From Xanthobacteraceae bacterium (lineage in GTDB: Bacteria; Pseudomonadota; Alphaproteobacteria; Rhizobiales; Xanthobacteraceae): DNA of 64,000 nt. Position numbers and translations under genes: made by a program. The notes beneath the pieces are model-generated. The model searched no databases, was not told the origin of the DNA, and saw only the letters and a list, made by a program, of their open reading frames with translations. Positions 49,714-59,701 of this stretch are shown one piece after another. Position 1 is the first letter of the stretch. Each line of letters opens with the position of its first letter. The stretch covers positions 1 to 64,000 of the forward strand of contig JASHQI010000201.1 in assembly GCA_030037645.1 (NCBI GenBank), read 5' to 3'.

Positions 49714-50916
49714 ATGAACCTTTCCCCACGCATTCTTTTTGTTGCTGCGAGCGAGTGGTTTTTCTATTGGCATCGCTTGGCCTTGGCGCAGCAAGTCGCC
49801 GCAGCGGGCTACGACGTTCACGTCGCAACTCCGGCCGGGCGCTTCCGCGACACGATAGAAGCCGCAGGTCTGCAGCACCACGCCATCCGAATCGATCGCC
49901 ACGGTCTAAATCCGCTCAAGGATCTCGCAACGATCAAGCAATTGATCGATCTCTATCGCGAATTGAACCCTGACCTCGTGCATCACGTCGCCATCAAGCC
50001 GATCATCTACGGTTCGACCGCGGCCAAACTCGCGAAAGTCCCGGTCATCATCAACGCAATGCCCGGCATGGGATACGTCTTTCTGTCGAAGCAAGTCCTG
50101 GCGCGCCTGCTTCAACCGCCGGTCATGACGGCATTACGTCTTCTGCTCAATGCCCCTCATAGCCGGCTGATCGTCGAAAACCGAGACAACTTGGAGAAGT
50201 GGATCGCGTGGAGAGTCTCGCGACCGGACCGCATCGTCGCCATCCCCGGATCCGGCGTCGACACGACCATCTTTAAGCCGACCTCGGAGCCGGACGGCCC
50301 CCCTCTTGTAATGCTGCCGGCTCGCTTGCTGTTCGATAAGGGCATCGTCGAATTTGTCGAAGCGGCGCGGTCCCTCAGGCGGCGCGCGATATCCGCGCGA
50401 TTTGCTCTTGTGGGCGAGAGAGATCCCGGCAACCCGGCGTCGATTCCACAGCGGCTATTGCGGCAATGGGAGCAGGAAGGTGTTGTGGAGCTGTTTGGCT
50501 GGCGCGATGATATTGCGGAGGTTTTGGCTCAATCCCACATTGTTTGCTTACCGTCCTACGGCGAGGGGCTTCCGAGGTCACTCCTGGAGGCTGCAGCCTG
50601 CGGCAAGCCGATTGTCGCTACGGACGTACCCGGCTGTCGCGATGTGGTGCGCCACGGCGAGAATGGCTTACTCGTTCCGGCACGACAGGCCGCACCGCTG
50701 GCCGAGGCGCTGGCGCGGCTCATTGGCGACCGCGACCTGCGGCGTTCTATGGGAAAGCGCGGACGCGAACGCGTGGTCGCAGAATTTTCCATCGAGATCG
50801 TCGCGGCGGAAACCCTGCAGCTTTACGAAGAGCTTCTCGGCCCGACCGTTACGAAAAAGTCGCGTCCTATCGATTCGATCGAAAATGACGCGCCTGTCGC
50901 CGACAGCAGGTGGTGA
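49714..50916 (+). CDS. Glycosyltransferase family 4
   Basis: PARLLFDKGIVEFVEAARSLR...LPSYGEGLPRSLLEAAACGKPIVATDVPGCRDVVRHGENGLLVPARQ. Confidence 0.95.
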   Translation: MNLSPRILFVAASEWFFYWHRLALAQQVAAAGYDVHVATPAGRFRDTIEAAGLQHHAIRIDRHGLNPLKDLATIKQLIDLYRELNPDLVHHVAIKPIIYGSTAAKLAKVPVIINAMPGMGYVFLSKQVLARLLQPPVMTALRLLLNAPHSRLIVENRDNLEKWIAWRVSRPDRIVAIPGSGVDTTIFKPTSEPDGPPLVMLPARLLFDKGIVEFVEAARSLRRRAISARFALVGERDPGNPASIPQRLLRQWEQEGVVELFGWRDDIAEVLAQSHIVCLPSYGEGLPRSLLEAAACGKPIVATDVPGCRDVVRHGENGLLVPARQAAPLAEALARLIGDRDLRRSMGKRGRERVVAEFSIEIVAAETLQLYEELLGPTVTKKSRPIDSIENDAPVADSRW

Positions 50917-51470
50917 AGCTGCTCTTCGCGGTAGAAGAAGAGATCACAACGATTGCGGTAGCGTAACTTGCGTTGCCAGGCGAGCAGCCCCCCGGCCATG
51001 GGGAAGCTGAAGAAAGCGCGCCTGCGCATGATCCCAAGCACACGGTCGACAACTGGCTGTGGCTCCTGGACGTAATCCATGAAGCCCATCACGACGGCAT
51101 AATCAAACCGTTCATAGATCGCATGGCTGAGAAAATCGGCAAGGACGAACGAACACCGTGATGCTACGCCGGACGCTTCCGCACGTGCGCGGGCGATCGT
51201 GAGCATGCCCGCAGCAAAATCCAGGCCCAAAACCCTCTCGGCGCCGGCACGAGCCAGCGCGACGCTGTAATGACCCGGCCCACACCCGACATCGATGACG
51301 GTACGACCCTTCACGGGGTCACACCCTGCCAGCGTTTTTTCATAGCGCAGCAGCATCGCGCTTAAAAATAGTCGGTCGGCAACGCGGTCGAGCGCACGGT
51401 TACGGTCGCCGTAGATCGAGTCGAAGTCGGCCGCGTGGCGATCGAAGAACTGCGATGTGCGGTCGCTCAT
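50823..51470 (-). CDS. Class I SAM-dependent methyltransferase
   Basis: GRTVIDVGCGPGHYSVALARAGAERVLGLDFAAGMLTIARARAEA. Confidence 0.92.
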   Translation of the reverse strand: MSDRTSQFFDRHAADFDSIYGDRNRALDRVADRLFLSAMLLRYEKTLAGCDPVKGRTVIDVGCGPGHYSVALARAGAERVLGLDFAAGMLTIARARAEASGVASRCSFVLADFLSHAIYERFDYAVVMGFMDYVQEPQPVVDRVLGIMRRRAFFSFPMAGGLLAWQRKLRYRNRCDLFFYREEQLHHLLSATGASFSIESIGRDFFVTVGPRSSS

Positions 51471-51550
51471 AAAGCCGCTATTTGCGCAAGATACTCATCG
51501 AAAACCGATACTTCCACGAACGAATGAGATGATTCTCTGCCACCAACAGG

Positions 51551-52420
51551 CTACAGAGTCTCCGCAACCCGGCGAATATATTCCGCATAGGCGCCTTTGC
51601 CGAGTTCCGCCAGCCACGGCTCCATCTGGCGCGGCGTGACATAGCCAAGCCGCAGCGCGATTTCCTCCGGGCAACAAATCTTCAATCCCTGGCGTCGCTC
51701 CAGCATCGCGACATACTCGGACGCCTCCAGCAACGAGTCGGTTGTGCCGGTGTCAAGCCACGCGTAGCCGCGACCCATCCGTTCGACATACATGTCGCCG
51801 GATTCCAGATAACGCCGGTTGATGTCGGTGATCTCAAGCTCGCCGCGAAGCGACGGCTTCAGCTCACTGGCATAGCGCAGCACGGCGTTGTCATAAAAGT
51901 AGAGACCGGTGACCGCCCACTTCGACAGCGGCTTTGTCGGCTTTTCCACTATCGATGTCGCTTTGCCAGCCGAATCGAACGCAACGACGCCATAGCGGTG
52001 CGGATCGGCGACCTCGTAGGCAAAAATGGTCGCGCCCGACCTGCGTTGTTTCGCGCTGGCAAGCAGTTCCACCAGACCGTGACCATAGAAAATGTTGTCG
52101 CCCAGGATCAGAACGCAATCGCCGTCGCCGACAAAGTCGCGTCCGATGATGAACGCCTGTGCCAAGCCCTCGGGCCGCGGCTGCACCGCGTAGCTGATCG
52201 ATATCCCGAACTGCCGCCCGTCGCGCAGCAGGGCCTTGAATAACGGCTGGTCCTGCGGCGTGGAAATGATAAGCACTTCGCGGATGCCGGCGATTTGCAA
52301 AACCGAGAGCGGATAGTAGATCATCGGTTTGTCGTAGACCGGCAACAACTGTTTGGAAATCGCGAACGTGACTGGATATAAGCGGGTACCGCTGCCGCCG
52401 GCGAGAATGATGCCCTTCAT
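51551..52420 (-). CDS. rfbA: Glucose-1-phosphate thymidylyltransferase
   Basis: [41 protein letters not shown]...[12 protein letters not shown]...[15 protein letters not shown]. Confidence 0.96.
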   Translation of the reverse strand: MKGIILAGGSGTRLYPVTFAISKQLLPVYDKPMIYYPLSVLQIAGIREVLIISTPQDQPLFKALLRDGRQFGISISYAVQPRPEGLAQAFIIGRDFVGDGDCVLILGDNIFYGHGLVELLASAKQRRSGATIFAYEVADPHRYGVVAFDSAGKATSIVEKPTKPLSKWAVTGLYFYDNAVLRYASELKPSLRGELEITDINRRYLESGDMYVERMGRGYAWLDTGTTDSLLEASEYVAMLERRQGLKICCPEEIALRLGYVTPRQMEPWLAELGKGAYAEYIRRVAETL

Positions 52421-52531
52421 GTCGAAGCCCGTTGTCCTGTGGCAGTCATTTGGTCGAAGCGGGATTTACGTAAGACCTCCAGACGACGACGGAACGCCAC
52501 GGACGCGTCGGCCTGGTACGGTGACCTGCCT

Positions 52532-53134
52532 TCAATCGAAGGGCACTCCGATCTCGGCCAACCGAGGCTGAGCTTTGTCCTTGTCGGACAAAATCGCGTC
52601 CGCGTCTTCGACCGGCCACTTGATGCCGATGTCCGGATCGTTCCACGCGACACCGAAGTCGTTAGCGCGCGAATAATAATTGGTGACCTTGTAGACAACC
52701 TCGGTATTGGCTTCAAGAGTGCAAAAGCCGTGCGCGAAGCCGATCGGCACGAATAATTGGTGCCAATTTTCCGTGGATAGTTCGAACACGACATGCTTCC
52801 CGTAGGTCGGCGACGACGCGCGCAGGTCGACTGCCACGTCGAAGATACGACCGCGAACGACCCGAATGAGCTTGTCCTGGGCGAACGGTTGGGTTTGATA
52901 ATGCAACCCGCGAACAACGTTCGGCATCAGCGAAAGCGAAAAGTTTTCCTGTACAAAATCGACAGGCAGACCGGCGCCCGCAAATTCACTGCTTCTGTAA
53001 GTTTCGGAGAAGAAGCCGCGGGCGTCGTTGATTCGTGACGGCACGATCAGTTTCACGGCGGGAATTGCGGTCGCTCGAATATCAATCGGCACCGTTGACG
53101 GCCTCTTCGTGCAAATCAGACGCCGATAATGCAT
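52532..53134 (-). CDS. rfbC: dTDP-4-dehydrorhamnose 3,5-epimerase
   Basis: DARGFFSETY...FVQENFSLSLMPNVVRGLHYQTQPFAQDKLIRVVRGRIFDVAVDLR...IPIGFAHGFCTLE-type motif VPIGFAHGFCTLE. Confidence 0.95.
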   Translation of the reverse strand: MHYRRLICTKRPSTVPIDIRATAIPAVKLIVPSRINDARGFFSETYRSSEFAGAGLPVDFVQENFSLSLMPNVVRGLHYQTQPFAQDKLIRVVRGRIFDVAVDLRASSPTYGKHVVFELSTENWHQLFVPIGFAHGFCTLEANTEVVYKVTNYYSRANDFGVAWNDPDIGIKWPVEDADAILSDKDKAQPRLAEIGVPFD

Positions 53135-53184
53135 GCATCATCGAATAAATGCCATACGCCGCGACGAACTTTGCCGGCGGTTTC

Positions 53185-54351
53185 CTATTCCGCCGCGGCC
53201 GGTCGGCGCTTGCGCTGATCGAAGCGGCGATCGAAGACGTGCTCGGCGATGCGATTCTTCAAGATTTCGATCGAGCCGCCAGCGATCATCCAGCCGCGTG
53301 TGCGCCGCATGCAATATTCCACCAGAGCCTCACGGCTGAATCCCGCGGCGCCCATGATCTGCACAGCCTCGCTTGCAACCTCGAAACCGGCCTGATTGCA
53401 AGCTGCCTTGGCGATCGCAGTCTCATAGGCCGACGGCAAACCGCGATCGGCATTGGTGGCAGCGCGATAGAGCAAAAGCCCGGCACTGTCGAGCTTGATT
53501 GCCATGTCGGCGAATTTCCATTGCAAACCCTGAAACTCGCATAGCGGCCGGCCAAACTGCTCTCGTGTCGCCGCGTAATCGCGTGCCGCGCTGAAAGCGT
53601 AGCGGCCCAAGGCCAGCGAGCGCGCGGTGTTGCCGAGCCGCTCGACGTTGAAGCCGGCCATCTGCTTTTTGAAACCGCCGGGACCGAGCAGAACGTTCTC
53701 GGCCGGTATGCGACAGTCGGTGAAGGCAAGTTCGCACCATTCCTCGCCGCTCATGAAGCTTGACGGCATTCCGATGGCAAAACCAGGCGTGCCGCGCTCG
53801 ATCAACACCGAGCCGATGCCGTCGAGGCCTGGACCGTAGCGTACATAGATAAGAAAAATCTGCGCATCCGGACTGAAGGTGGAAAACACCTTGGTGCCGT
53901 TGATGACATAGTGCGAGCCGTCTGGTCGCGCGCTGGTTTTGAGATCGGTTACGGCAGAACCGGCGTCGGGCTCAGTCATGCCGAGACTCATGACTGTCCG
54001 ACCGGCGAGGAGACCGCCGAGCCAGCGCGCCTTCTGCGCCGCTGTGCCGTATTCTGCAAAGGTACGGATCGGACCGAAATTGCCGAACTGCACTACATCG
54101 GCACTGCGCGGGCAGACGGCGGCCACCTGCTCGATGGCGATTACCGCGTCCATGACTGTGCCGCCCTGCCCGCCATCACTCTGCTGCAGCGCGATGCCCA
54201 TCAGGCCGTGCTTCGCCATGAGCTGTGCGATTTCGAACGGAAAGCGAGAATCATGCGCTCGCTTGAGCGCGCCGTCGGCGAGATGCTCATGCGCGAAACG
54301 GCGCACCTGCTCGGCGAATAATTTTTGCTCTTCCGTAAAATCAAAATTCAT
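53185..54351 (-). CDS. Acyl-CoA dehydrogenase family protein
   Basis: MNFDFTEEQKLFAEQVRRFAHEHL...MGITEPDAGS-type motif SLGMTEPDAGSAVTDLKTSA...REQFGRPLCEFQGLQWKFADMAIK. Confidence 0.95.
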   Translation of the reverse strand: MNFDFTEEQKLFAEQVRRFAHEHLADGALKRAHDSRFPFEIAQLMAKHGLMGIALQQSDGGQGGTVMDAVIAIEQVAAVCPRSADVVQFGNFGPIRTFAEYGTAAQKARWLGGLLAGRTVMSLGMTEPDAGSAVTDLKTSARPDGSHYVINGTKVFSTFSPDAQIFLIYVRYGPGLDGIGSVLIERGTPGFAIGMPSSFMSGEEWCELAFTDCRIPAENVLLGPGGFKKQMAGFNVERLGNTARSLALGRYAFSAARDYAATREQFGRPLCEFQGLQWKFADMAIKLDSAGLLLYRAATNADRGLPSAYETAIAKAACNQAGFEVASEAVQIMGAAGFSREALVEYCMRRTRGWMIAGGSIEILKNRIAEHVFDRRFDQRKRRPAAAE

Positions 54352-55346
54352 GGCGGATTCTCCGGCGTCACGCCCGACTTTTTGATGATTGCGGACCATT
54401 TGGCTTGCTCGCTGGCTATATCGGCACGATAGGCTTCGGGTGTGCCGGGCAGCGTTTCGGTGCCGTCGGTGGCGAGCCGGCTTCGGATCTCGTTATCTTC
54501 AAGCGCGGCGTTGAGCGCGCCGTTAAGCTTAGCAATGATCGGCGTCGGCGTTTTGGCAGGAGCAACGATGCCGTAATGCAGCTCCGCTGCATAGCCAGGC
54601 AATCCGGCTTCCGCTACGGTCGGCAGAGTCGGAAACAGCGGCGAGCGTGTTGCGCCGGTAACCGCAAGTGCCCGCAACTTTTTGTCACGTACCAGCCCGA
54701 CGACGCTCGCCATCGGGCAGAACATGAGTTCCACATGCCCACCAAGGAGATCAGCGATCGCAGGTGCAACGCCCTTATAGGGAATGGCGGTAAGCTTCAC
54801 GTCCGCCATCGCCGCAAACAGCTCAGCCGAGAGATACGTGCTTGCACCGGTCCCGGTCGAAGCGAAGTTGAGCTTGCCCGGTTCCTGCTTGGCAAGGGCA
54901 ATCAGTTCCGCAATTGAGTGTGCCGGCACGTCCGAGTTGACCAATACGAAGTTCGGGCTTGTCGCGATCAACCCGACGGGAGCAAAATCCTTGTTCGGGT
55001 CATAGCCGGCGTCCGGATACAGCGATGGGTTGATCGCAAGCGAACTCGTGGCAATGAGCAGCGTGTAGCCGTCGGGTGCGCTGCGGGCGACGTCCCGGGT
55101 GCCGATGGTACTGCCGGCGCCGGCGCGGTTCTCAACCACGATCTGCCGCCCCAGGCTTGCACTCATTTTGGCGGCGACAAGCCGCGCGATCACATCGTTG
55201 CCGCCGCCGGCGGGATAGGGAACGATCAGCATGATCGGCCGCGTCGGATAATCGGCTGCAACGGCCGGGCGCATGATCGGCGGAAATACGACGATCATCA
55301 CGACGGCGCTCAACGCCGCCGTTCTCATCAATCTTATTAACGTCAT
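54348..55346 (-). CDS. Bug-family tripartite tricarboxylate transporter substrate-binding protein
   Basis: ADYPTRPIMLIVPYPAGGGNDVIARLVAAKMSASLGRQIVVENRAGAGSTIGTRDVARSAPDGYTLL. Confidence 0.93.
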   Translation of the reverse strand: MTLIRLMRTAALSAVVMIVVFPPIMRPAVAADYPTRPIMLIVPYPAGGGNDVIARLVAAKMSASLGRQIVVENRAGAGSTIGTRDVARSAPDGYTLLIATSSLAINPSLYPDAGYDPNKDFAPVGLIATSPNFVLVNSDVPAHSIAELIALAKQEPGKLNFASTGTGASTYLSAELFAAMADVKLTAIPYKGVAPAIADLLGGHVELMFCPMASVVGLVRDKKLRALAVTGATRSPLFPTLPTVAEAGLPGYAAELHYGIVAPAKTPTPIIAKLNGALNAALEDNEIRSRLATDGTETLPGTPEAYRADIASEQAKWSAIIKKSGVTPENPP

Positions 55347-55451
55347 GAGGCTCCCTCCTTTCCAGGCTTGGGCCACACTTTCGCTCACTTCACAGAGCAA
55401 CTGCATTGATCCGAGGGACCATCCATCAAGAGCTTTGAGCTTCACCGGATC

Positions 55452-55613
55452 ATGAGCGATGCCGTCGCCATGTTGGACAAAATCGATCGCATCTGCGGTC
55501 AATTCGCGACTGCGTTGCACAATTCGGGATTGCAAGTCCATGCCACGATTTTGCTCCTTGTTGTCCTAACCATCTTGCTATTCCCACCCAAGAACGACCC
55601 CGATCAAATCTGA
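55452..55613 (+). CDS. Candidate small membrane protein (53 aa)
   Basis: ORF below the track threshold: MSDAVAMLDKIDRICGQFATALHNSGLQVHATILLLVVLTILLFPPKNDPDQI with one predicted TM segment. Confidence 0.4.
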   Translation: MSDAVAMLDKIDRICGQFATALHNSGLQVHATILLLVVLTILLFPPKNDPDQI

Positions 55614-55688
55614 CATCGGCACGCGGCGCCGGAACCGCTTCAATAGTCGCGAGTTGGTTGCTCGACAACCGGCATGCGGAGCACAGAC

Positions 55689-55868
55689 ATGATAAGTCTC
55701 GTCGTCACCTTGCTCATCATCGCCCTGATTGCGGGCATACTCGGCTTCGGTGGAATCGCGGGAGCTGCGGTGGGCATTGCAAAAATTGTGTTCTTTATCG
55801 CCTTGGTGCTGTTTCTGATTTCGCTTCTGACGACCGGATTCCGCGGTGGTTTCGGCCGCCGACTATAG
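55689..55868 (+). CDS. DUF1328 (YtjA-like) small membrane protein
   Basis: [59 protein letters not shown]. Confidence 0.85.
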   Translation: MISLVVTLLIIALIAGILGFGGIAGAAVGIAKIVFFIALVLFLISLLTTGFRGGFGRRL

Positions 55869-56002
55869 TCCCGCTGCAAGAAGCGACCACTCATTGTTGC
55901 TGATCATCCTCGCTCGGGTTGAATGCCCGCGAAGCGGATGACCGGCGACGGTGGAGTTTCCTTTCCAATCGCACGGCGTTTTCCCTGACGCGCGGAGACG
56001 AT

Positions 56003-57187
56003 CTAGTTCAGGCGGAATAGCTTCGCCGCAGTTCCACCTAAGATATTGAGCTTGGCGGTGGCGCTCAGAAACGGCAAATCGAAGATCGTGCTCGGCAGAT
56101 CGAAATCCGCATTGGGATAGTTCGATCCCCACACGAGTTGTGTCTCGGCGCGAATAGCACGGAATATCGCTTCCAGCAGGCCAAGGTCGTCCGGGCGATC
56201 CAGCGGCTGCGAGCAAAAGTACATTCTCTGCATGTACTCGCTTGGCTTGAGCTTGAGCAGCGGTGCATCAAAATTGCGGGTGAGGTACTCGTTATCGAGC
56301 CGCATCATCAGTGACGGAATCCAGCCGACGCCGCTCTCCATCCATAGCGTGTTCAGTTTCGGAAATCGCTCCGGCATACCGTTCATCAGCCAGTTCGTCA
56401 TGTGGATCGAGTTGAAATACGGCGCGCTTAGCGCGCGAACCGAGGAGTAGGTATTGAGAAGCCCCATGGTCCGATCGGTCCAGTTGGCTCCCGAATGGAA
56501 GGCAAGGATCAATCCGCGCTCTTCCATGGCCGCAAATGTCTTGAGAAATTCCTCGGAATGAATCGTCGTATAACGCGCCGATGTGACGACGCAGCCGACT
56601 ACACCGGGCCGGTCGCCGAGCTCGGTCACGCTCTTGAGACACGCGTCTGCGTCATACAAAGGCAAATAAAGCATGCCGCGGATTCGCGAATCTGAAGGCA
56701 GTACCGATTCGGCGAGCCATCGGTTGTACGCCAGCGAAAGTCCCGATTCGAACTCTCTCTTCGGCTGCATGCCAAGTCGCAAAGTCGTGGTCGGCAACAG
56801 ACATGCGTATTTGACGCCCATCGCGTCCATGGCGCGACGCGCTAGCGCAACGCCACGTGGCAGATTCTCCGGCACTTTCTCTGTAGCGGCGAGCGCAAAA
56901 CGCTGCATTCGACCCGCGCCATCCTCGTACGAGATGGTCCGCGGCACCATGGCACGGCGGCCCTCATTGGAAAGACTACGCGCCATTTGGCGGCCGACCG
57001 GGGACTCCATGAACGGGATGATCTCACGATAGGCGGCAGCCTCGTCGTGATGGTTATCGACGTCGACAACGGTCATGTCCGCATAATTGCGTTGCCTCGC
57101 CTGCAAGGAAGCGTGAGCAAGCACCTTCGACGTATCGTGCTGGTCGGCAAAGAACGAATGCAGTCGGTCACTCGACGGGAATTCCAT
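56003..57187 (-). CDS. Amidohydrolase (metal-dependent, ACMSD-like) family protein
   Basis: VVDVDNHHDEAAAY...GVKYACLLPTTTLRLGMQP...FHSGANW...LWMESGVGWIPSLMMRLDNEY...WGSNYPNADFDLP. Confidence 0.85.
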   Translation of the reverse strand: MEFPSSDRLHSFFADQHDTSKVLAHASLQARQRNYADMTVVDVDNHHDEAAAYREIIPFMESPVGRQMARSLSNEGRRAMVPRTISYEDGAGRMQRFALAATEKVPENLPRGVALARRAMDAMGVKYACLLPTTTLRLGMQPKREFESGLSLAYNRWLAESVLPSDSRIRGMLYLPLYDADACLKSVTELGDRPGVVGCVVTSARYTTIHSEEFLKTFAAMEERGLILAFHSGANWTDRTMGLLNTYSSVRALSAPYFNSIHMTNWLMNGMPERFPKLNTLWMESGVGWIPSLMMRLDNEYLTRNFDAPLLKLKPSEYMQRMYFCSQPLDRPDDLGLLEAIFRAIRAETQLVWGSNYPNADFDLPSTIFDLPFLSATAKLNILGGTAAKLFRLN

Positions 57188-57231
57188 AACGCGATCTCAA
57201 CGCCTCGGTATTGTGATGAATCCGATCGTGG

Positions 57232-58473
57232 TCAACCGGCGTAAATCGGCTTGCCCTTCTCGTCCCATTTCCACGGCTGCAATCCAAACAGACGCGCCGC
57301 GTTGCCGCCAAGTATGTTGCGCTTGGCTTGCTCGTTCAGAAACGGCAGATCGTAAATCGTATTGGGCAGATCGAAATCCCAATGCGGATAGTCGGTTGCA
57401 AAGCACAATTGGGTCTCGGCGCTGATGGCTTCGAAGGTGGCTTCCATCAACTTGCTATTGCGCACGAGTTCCAGGGGCTGGGTCGAGTAATATTGCTCGC
57501 TAATATATTCGCTCGGCAACTTCTTCAGCAGCGGCGCTTCGGACGGGCGCATCATGTATTCGTTGTCGAGCCGCTGCGTCAGGAACGCGAGCCAGGCCAA
57601 GCCGGCTTCGATCCACAGCGTCTTCAGTTTCGGAAACCGCTCCGGCATGCCGTTGATGATCCAGTTCGTCAGGTGGAGCATGTTGTAGAACGGAAAGCTG
57701 AGGGCATGGACCGAGATGAAGCGATTGAGCTGTTCCATGTCGCGCGTGTACCAATTGTATGCGGAATGGAAGGCGAGCGGCTTGCCGCGCTCTTCCAGGG
57801 CCCGATAAACCTTCATGTATCGATCGTCGTAGACCGCGGCAAAGCGGACGCTGGTCACGAGGAACCCGATGACGCCGGGCTTTTCGGAAAACTCCTCCAC
57901 CGTCCGGTAGGCTTCCTCCGGATCATTGAAAGGCAGATACAGCATCGATTTGATTCGCGGCTGGCGCGCCAGAATGCGTTCGCAGAGCCAACGGTTGTAG
58001 GCCTTCGACAACGCCACCTCGACTCGAACTTGCGGATGCAATCCGAACGACAGCATTGGAGTCGGAAACAAGCAAGTGTAATCGACGCCCATGGCGTCCA
58101 TCCAACGCAGCGCCAGAGTCGTATCGTGGGCGGCGCCTTGGCCCGGAGCCTGAACCGGCGACTTTTCCATTCGTCGCAGCGGCGAGCGTGTGATGCGGCC
58201 AGCCATATCCTGCTCGTTGCCGCGCTGCGGGAACATCGGCAAGCCCATCGTCTGCGCGAAGCTTTGCGCAGTCTGGCGGACGACGGGATCGTCGATATAC
58301 GGATAAATTTCGCGGACGTGATCGGACTCGTAATGATGCGAGTCGATGTCCACGATCATAAAGTCGCTGTAGTTTCGCCTTCGCGCCTGCGCCGAAGCAT
58401 GCGCCAGCAAGGTGGTTGTGTCGAACTCTGCAACGCTCAGATCATGAATTTCCGAGCTGCTGGGAAGCCTCAT
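57232..58473 (-). CDS. Amidohydrolase (metal-dependent, ACMSD-like) family protein
   Basis: IVDIDSHHYESDHVREIYPYIDDP...GVDYTCLFPTPMLSFGLHPQ...FHSAYNWY...LWIEAGLAWLAFLTQRLDNEYMM...FATDYPHWDFDLP; paralog of the neighbouring gene. Confidence 0.87.
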   Translation of the reverse strand: MRLPSSSEIHDLSVAEFDTTTLLAHASAQARRRNYSDFMIVDIDSHHYESDHVREIYPYIDDPVVRQTAQSFAQTMGLPMFPQRGNEQDMAGRITRSPLRRMEKSPVQAPGQGAAHDTTLALRWMDAMGVDYTCLFPTPMLSFGLHPQVRVEVALSKAYNRWLCERILARQPRIKSMLYLPFNDPEEAYRTVEEFSEKPGVIGFLVTSVRFAAVYDDRYMKVYRALEERGKPLAFHSAYNWYTRDMEQLNRFISVHALSFPFYNMLHLTNWIINGMPERFPKLKTLWIEAGLAWLAFLTQRLDNEYMMRPSEAPLLKKLPSEYISEQYYSTQPLELVRNSKLMEATFEAISAETQLCFATDYPHWDFDLPNTIYDLPFLNEQAKRNILGGNAARLFGLQPWKWDEKGKPIYAG

Positions 58474-58491
58474 TGCAAGTCTCCGTCGTCG

Positions 58492-58655
58492 CTAGTGGAT
58501 TGGATTTAGCATTCGCTACTCACCAAGCCGTTGACGCGTGAAGCGAATGTTAAACCCTAAACTCCACGAGCATCATGTCGTTGCCAGTGGTCCTTTGATT
58601 CCAACATTCGCTCAACGGGTGCCGAAACGGGAGGCGAATGTTGGAATCGAACCAC
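58492..58655. repeat. Dispersed intergenic repeat copy 2, two consecutive hairpins
   Basis: ctagtggattggatttagcattcgct...agcgaatgttaaaccctaaactccac and gattccaacattcgc...gcgaatgttggaatc (15-bp perfect stem); aligns end to end with 5801-5965. Confidence 0.85.
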
Positions 58656-58708
58656 TTGCCGCGTATTTCCGAAAGCCTAGCACAAAATACCGCGTCCTGC
58701 CGCCGTGA

Positions 58709-59701
58709 TCACTCGGGTTTGAGACCAATCTGATGGATGAGCGTCGACCATTTGGTCTCTTCGCGGTCGATCACAGCGGCTTGCTCCTCTGGCGTGCCCG
58801 ACTCCACCTCGGCACCCTCGCGATTGATGCGCTGACGCACGTCAGTGCTCGCCAGCGCCGCGCGTAATTCCTTGTTCAAACGTTCGATGATCGGCCTCGG
58901 CGTACCCGCCGGAGCAAGCAACCCATAGTTCAATGTCGCCTCGAAGCCGGGCAGGCCCGCTTCCGACAGCGTCGGAACGTCCGGCAACAGCGTCGAGCGT
59001 TTCATGGAGGTGACGGCAAGCGCCCGGATGAAGCCAGCGTCCAGCGCACTGCGCGATACCGGGATGGGATTGAAACCGACCTTGACGAATCCACCGATCA
59101 GATCCGTCGTCAGGGGGTTCGATCCCTTGTAGGGAATTTGCTCGATTGCGACACCCGCCTGCTGGGCGAACAGGACGGAGGCGAGATGGTCAACGGTGCC
59201 ATAGCCCGGAATGCCAACCTGAAAGGGCTTCTTGGATTTCTTCATCACGGCGATGAGTTCGCCGACGTTGTGAACCGGGAAATCCTTGTTCACGAGCAAT
59301 AGCGCCGGCGCCTGCGCAATCAAGCCAATCGGCGCAAAATCCTTGCGCGGATCGTAGCCGACGTTGCGGAACATGCTCGGACCGATGGCGAGCGTCGAGG
59401 TATAGCCGAGCAGCAAAGTGTAACCGTCAGGCGTCGCATGCGCGACCTCGCGCGTGCCGACCGTGCCGCTGGCGCCGGCGGCGTGATTTTCGACCACAAT
59501 CCTCTGGCCGAGCGAGGCGCTCATCTTGTCGGCAACCGCCCGCGCCATGATGTCGTTGGACCCGCCCGGCGGTAATGGAACGACAAGAATGATCGGCCGG
59601 TTTGGATAATCGTCCGCAGCAACGGAGTGGGATACGCCGAGTGCGATCATCGTCGTGAGACCCACCAGGAACGTCGTCAGCCTCGCCAATGCATCCTCCA
59701 C
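58709..59701 (-). CDS. Bug-family tripartite tricarboxylate transporter substrate-binding protein
   Basis: ADDYPNRPIILVVPLPPGGSNDIMARAVADKMSASLGQRIVVENHAAGASGTVGTREVAHATPDGYTLLLG. Confidence 0.93.
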   Translation of the reverse strand: MEDALARLTTFLVGLTTMIALGVSHSVAADDYPNRPIILVVPLPPGGSNDIMARAVADKMSASLGQRIVVENHAAGASGTVGTREVAHATPDGYTLLLGYTSTLAIGPSMFRNVGYDPRKDFAPIGLIAQAPALLLVNKDFPVHNVGELIAVMKKSKKPFQVGIPGYGTVDHLASVLFAQQAGVAIEQIPYKGSNPLTTDLIGGFVKVGFNPIPVSRSALDAGFIRALAVTSMKRSTLLPDVPTLSEAGLPGFEATLNYGLLAPAGTPRPIIERLNKELRAALASTDVRQRINREGAEVESGTPEEQAAVIDREETKWSTLIHQIGLKPE

